From Halovulum sp039190275 (GTDB taxonomy: Bacteria > Pseudomonadota > Alphaproteobacteria > Rhodobacterales > Rhodobacteraceae): a stretch of 15,806 bases of DNA. The notes beneath the pieces were generated by a model, which did no database searches, was not told the DNA's origin, and was given only the letters and a program-made list of their open reading frames with translations. Made by a program: the position numbers and the translations under genes. The stretch covers positions 1 to 15,806 of the forward strand of contig JBCCYF010000101.1 in NCBI GenBank assembly GCA_039190275.1, written 5' to 3'. The stretch's first letter is position 1. Each line of letters begins with the position of its first letter. Of the stretch, positions 13,608-15,806 are shown one piece after another.

Positions 13608-14357
13608 ATGTTTTCGGATCGGATTCGCCTGATGGCTGCGCCGCATTGGTTGGTGCTGTTCGGCGGTATCCTTGCGGCCTGGATCGTGCTGCACGCAATG
13701 GCTGTGCCGGCCGAATTACGCAGCGCGAGCGAGATCTTTGGTCGGGAATTCTGGGAAAGTTTCTGCACAATCACGCCGGATACCGCCGGGTTTCTGAGGG
13801 TCGCCGTAATGTGGATGCTGATGTCCGCCGCGATGATGGCGCCCACGGCGCTTCCGGCGCTTGCGACCTATGAGGATCTGGGCCGCAGCACCACCGTCAG
13901 GTTCTGGCATTTGGTCATGGGATACCTGGTGGTGTGGTTCGGGTTTGCCATTGCTGCCGCGGCCGCGCAGATGGCGCTGTGGCATGCGGATCTTGTCAGT
14001 TCCTTCGGTGATAGCCGCTCGACGCTGCTTAATGCTGCGTTGCTGGCGGCAGCAGGCGCCTACCAGTTCACACCGCTCAAGGACGCGTGCCTGGCCAAGT
14101 GCCGCGCGCCGCTGGCGTTCTTTATGGAGCACTGGGACGAAGGGGCGTGGCGCAACGGGTTGCGACTGGGGCTGGTCTGCCTGGGATGCTGCTGGGCGCT
14201 GATGATGCTCGCTTTTGTGGGCGGTGTCATGAACCTGGCGTTCATGGGCTTGGCGATGGTGCTCATGCTGATTGAAAAATTGCCCGATCTTGGCCGTCAT
14301 CTGACCCGCCCGCTGGGCGCCGCGCTGCTGATCTGGGCCACGCTACAACTATTATAA
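13608..14357 (+). CDS. DUF2182 predicted metal-binding integral membrane protein
   Basis: 249 residues from ATG 13608, with GGGAGG (13597-13602) five bases ahead. It is an inner-membrane protein with about six hydrophobic segments. Family motifs are MLMSAAMMAPTALP (70-83), YQFTPLKDACLAKCRAP (152-168) and CLGCCWALMM (191-200). The conserved Cys (C161, C165, C191, C194, C195) together with Met-rich helices are why the family is described as a predicted metal-binding membrane protein; no function is established that I know of. It is first in an operon with the DUF1326 gene (18 bases downstream), a recurrent partner, and the DmdA-like gene. It shares a 58-base promoter region with the divergent GntR regulator. 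Copper or other soft-metal handling is a guess from the residues. Confidence 0.88.
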   Translation: MFSDRIRLMAAPHWLVLFGGILAAWIVLHAMAVPAELRSASEIFGREFWESFCTITPDTAGFLRVAVMWMLMSAAMMAPTALPALATYEDLGRSTTVRFWHLVMGYLVVWFGFAIAAAAAQMALWHADLVSSFGDSRSTLLNAALLAAAGAYQFTPLKDACLAKCRAPLAFFMEHWDEGAWRNGLRLGLVCLGCCWALMMLAFVGGVMNLAFMGLAMVLMLIEKLPDLGRHLTRPLGAALLIWATLQLL

Positions 14358-14375
14358 AACGGGAGGGTTTGCGGT

Positions 14376-15014
14376 ATGTCTTTGGACGCGATGGAAGTTG
14401 GTACGGTCCCTTGGGCAATCAAGGGCGAGTTGATCCTGAATTGCAACTGCACGATTTTCTGCCCCTGCGTCGTATCGCTTGGTAAGCACGCCCCGACCGA
14501 GGGGTACTGCCAGGCGTGGTCGGGCATCCGCATCGACGAGGGGCATTATGGCGACGAGGACATCGGCGGGCTGAACGTCGGCCTGATGCTGGAAATCCCC
14601 GGTCTGATGGCGCGTGGAAACTGGACTGCGGCCGCCTATATCGATGAACGTGCCAGCGAGGCAGCCTTTGATGGTTTGGTCAACATTTTCAGCGGTCGGG
14701 CGCGGGGCACCACCGGCCTGTTCAGCATTCTAGTGAGCGATTTTCTAGGCGCAGAACGCGCCCCTGTCGTGTTCGAGACCGAGGGCAAGGCCCGTCGTTT
14801 GATGGTCGGAAAGAAAATTCAGGGGGAGATTGTTCCGGTGTCCGGCAAGGATCCGGACACGGATATGGTCGTGAGCAATACCGAATACTGGATGGGTCCG
14901 GACATTACTGTTGCGACAGCCACCAAAGGGCGGGTTCGCGCATTTGGCCGTGTCTGGGATTTTGACGGCCGGTCCGCCGAAATCTGCCAGATCGATTGGA
15001 AAGGTCCGCGCTGA
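14376..15014 (+). CDS. DUF1326 domain protein with N-terminal Cys cluster
   Basis: 212 residues; the start at 14376 is supported by GGGAGG. No signal peptide or membrane segment is visible, so it should be cytosolic. The DUF1326 hallmark is NCNCTIFCPC at residues 22-31 (C23, C25, C29, C31) with a further GYCQAW Cys at 45. The remainder is a compact domain, and VSNTEYWMGPDITVATATKGRVRAF lies near the C-terminus. The clustered Cys suggest metal or cofactor binding, but the family has no proven activity I can name. It is sandwiched between the DUF2182 gene and the DmdA-like gene with gaps of 18 and 21 bases, so the three are almost certainly one transcript. A soluble partner for the membrane protein is the simplest reading. 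Confidence 0.87.
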   Translation: MSLDAMEVGTVPWAIKGELILNCNCTIFCPCVVSLGKHAPTEGYCQAWSGIRIDEGHYGDEDIGGLNVGLMLEIPGLMARGNWTAAAYIDERASEAAFDGLVNIFSGRARGTTGLFSILVSDFLGAERAPVVFETEGKARRLMVGKKIQGEIVPVSGKDPDTDMVVSNTEYWMGPDITVATATKGRVRAFGRVWDFDGRSAEICQIDWKGPR

Positions 15015-15035
15015 CGCACAATACGGAGGCCCGCC

Positions 15036-15806
15036 ATGGCCGAAATCGCACTCTCCCACCGGCTGCGCCGTACCCCGTTCAGTGAGGGCGTTGCCGCCGC
15101 TGGGGTCAAAGCGTTCACCGTTTACAATCACATGCTGCTGCCAGCTTACTTCGAGAGTTTGGAGGCGGACTACCGGCACCTGAAGACAAAGGTGCAGGTC
15201 TGGGACGTTTCCGCAGAGCGGCAGGTCGAACTCAGGGGCCCGGACGCAAGTCGCCTGATGCAAATGCTGACGCCGCGAGACTTGCGCGGGATGTTGCCCG
15301 GTCAATGCTATTATGTGCCCATCGTGGACGAGACCGGCGGTATGCTGAACGATCCAGTCGCCCTGAAGCTTTCGGATGACCGCTGGTGGATTTCGATCGC
15401 TGACAGTGACCTTCTGATGTGGGTCAAAGGTGTCGCCTATGGTCTCAGACTGGACGTGCTGGTCGAGGAACCGGATGTCTCGCCGCTGGCCGTACAGGGT
15501 CCGCTGGCAGACGATCTGATGGCCCGCGTGTTCGGGGAAGAGATGCGCGACCTGCGGTTTTTCCGATTTGGCTGGTATCAGTTTCAGGGTCGGGACCTTA
15601 TCATCGCGCGCTCAGGGTATTCGAAGCAGGGCGGTTTCGAGATCTATGTCATCGGTGCTGACCTTGGCATGCCGCTCTGGAACGCTCTGTTTGAGGCGGG
15701 CAAGGATCTTGATGTTCGTGCCGGTTGCCCGAATTCCATTGAGCGCATCGAAAGCGGTCTGCTGAGTTTTGGCAATGACATGAGCCGCCGCAACACGCCC
15801 CATGAA
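15036..15806 (+). CDS. dmdA: DmdA/GcvT-family tetrahydrofolate-dependent aminomethyltransferase-like protein (partial, 3' end missing)
   Basis: The frame is open from ATG 15036 (GGAGG upstream) to the window edge: 257 residues, about two thirds of the roughly 365-380 expected. The sequence follows the GcvT/YgfZ-type tetrahydrofolate-binding fold: LRRTPFSEGV, TVYNHMLLPAYF (28-39), VQVWDVSAERQVEL, MLTPRDL, QCYYVPIVDETGGMLNDPV, ISIADSDLL, EPDVSPLAVQGPLADDLM, RSGYSKQGGFEIY and CPNSIERIESGLLSFGNDM. SG-x-SKQGGFE and the IER-E-GLLS-G-D run are what I associate with DMSP demethylase rather than glycine-cleavage GcvT. DmdA moves a methyl from dimethylsulfoniopropionate to tetrahydrofolate, giving methylmercaptopropionate. 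A DmdA-like paralogue acting on another methylated compound is a real alternative. It is third gene of the DUF2182 operon, which is not where I would expect a housekeeping gcvT. Confidence 0.7.
   Translation, partial: MAEIALSHRLRRTPFSEGVAAAGVKAFTVYNHMLLPAYFESLEADYRHLKTKVQVWDVSAERQVELRGPDASRLMQMLTPRDLRGMLPGQCYYVPIVDETGGMLNDPVALKLSDDRWWISIADSDLLMWVKGVAYGLRLDVLVEEPDVSPLAVQGPLADDLMARVFGEEMRDLRFFRFGWYQFQGRDLIIARSGYSKQGGFEIYVIGADLGMPLWNALFEAGKDLDVRAGCPNSIERIESGLLSFGNDMSRRNTPHE

Overview
The window looks like chromosomal DNA of a marine alphaproteobacterium of the Rhodobacterales (Roseobacter-type). The grounds are high-GC coding sequence, a tuf 3' end followed at a distance by tRNA-Trp, a TRAP transporter operon, a Rhodobacterales-style OmpA-family protein and a DmdA-like gene at the right edge. 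This placement comes from gene content and protein style, not from a database search.

Layout. Positions 1-125 are the end of tuf (EF-Tu), closed by a strong hairpin terminator. An FkbM-type methyltransferase (187-891, -) faces it. It is divergent from an OmpA-family envelope protein (1084-2577, +), which is followed by an NAD(P)-dependent epimerase/reductase (2639-3664, +) with a striking nested palindrome over its promoter and ribosome binding site. tRNA-Trp(CCA) lies at 3724-3799. In relatives I expect secE-nusG after this tRNA. Here there are 299 bases without a convincing gene, then a block of catabolic genes, so the tRNA may mark the edge of an insertion or rearrangement.

The catabolic block has a lone amidohydrolase/lactonase (4099-4950, +) that converges on a tightly packed six-gene minus-strand operon. 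In transcription order the operon is: ThDP-dependent acetolactate-synthase-like enzyme, muconate-cycloisomerase-like enolase-superfamily enzyme, DadA-like FAD amino-acid dehydrogenase, then TRAP dctP, dctQ and dctM. Stop/start overlaps (TGATG, ATGA) couple the three enzymes. An Asp/Glu-racemase-superfamily gene (12064-12813, +) diverges from the operon. A plausible but unproven reading is uptake of a carboxylate or amino-acid-like solute, isomerisation, oxidation to a 2-oxo acid and ThDP-dependent C-C cleavage or ligation.

The right end has a GntR/FCD regulator (12752-13549, -) divergent from an operon of DUF2182 membrane protein, DUF1326 Cys-rich protein and a DmdA/GcvT-like tetrahydrofolate methyltransferase that runs off the window. 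A perfect TTGTCAGACAA palindrome touches the regulator's start codon and lies in the 58-base shared promoter region, so the regulator probably controls itself and this operon. This set, two poorly characterised putative metal-binding proteins plus a DMSP-demethylase-like enzyme under a GntR regulator, is the most interesting unit here. No IS element, prophage gene or CRISPR array was seen.
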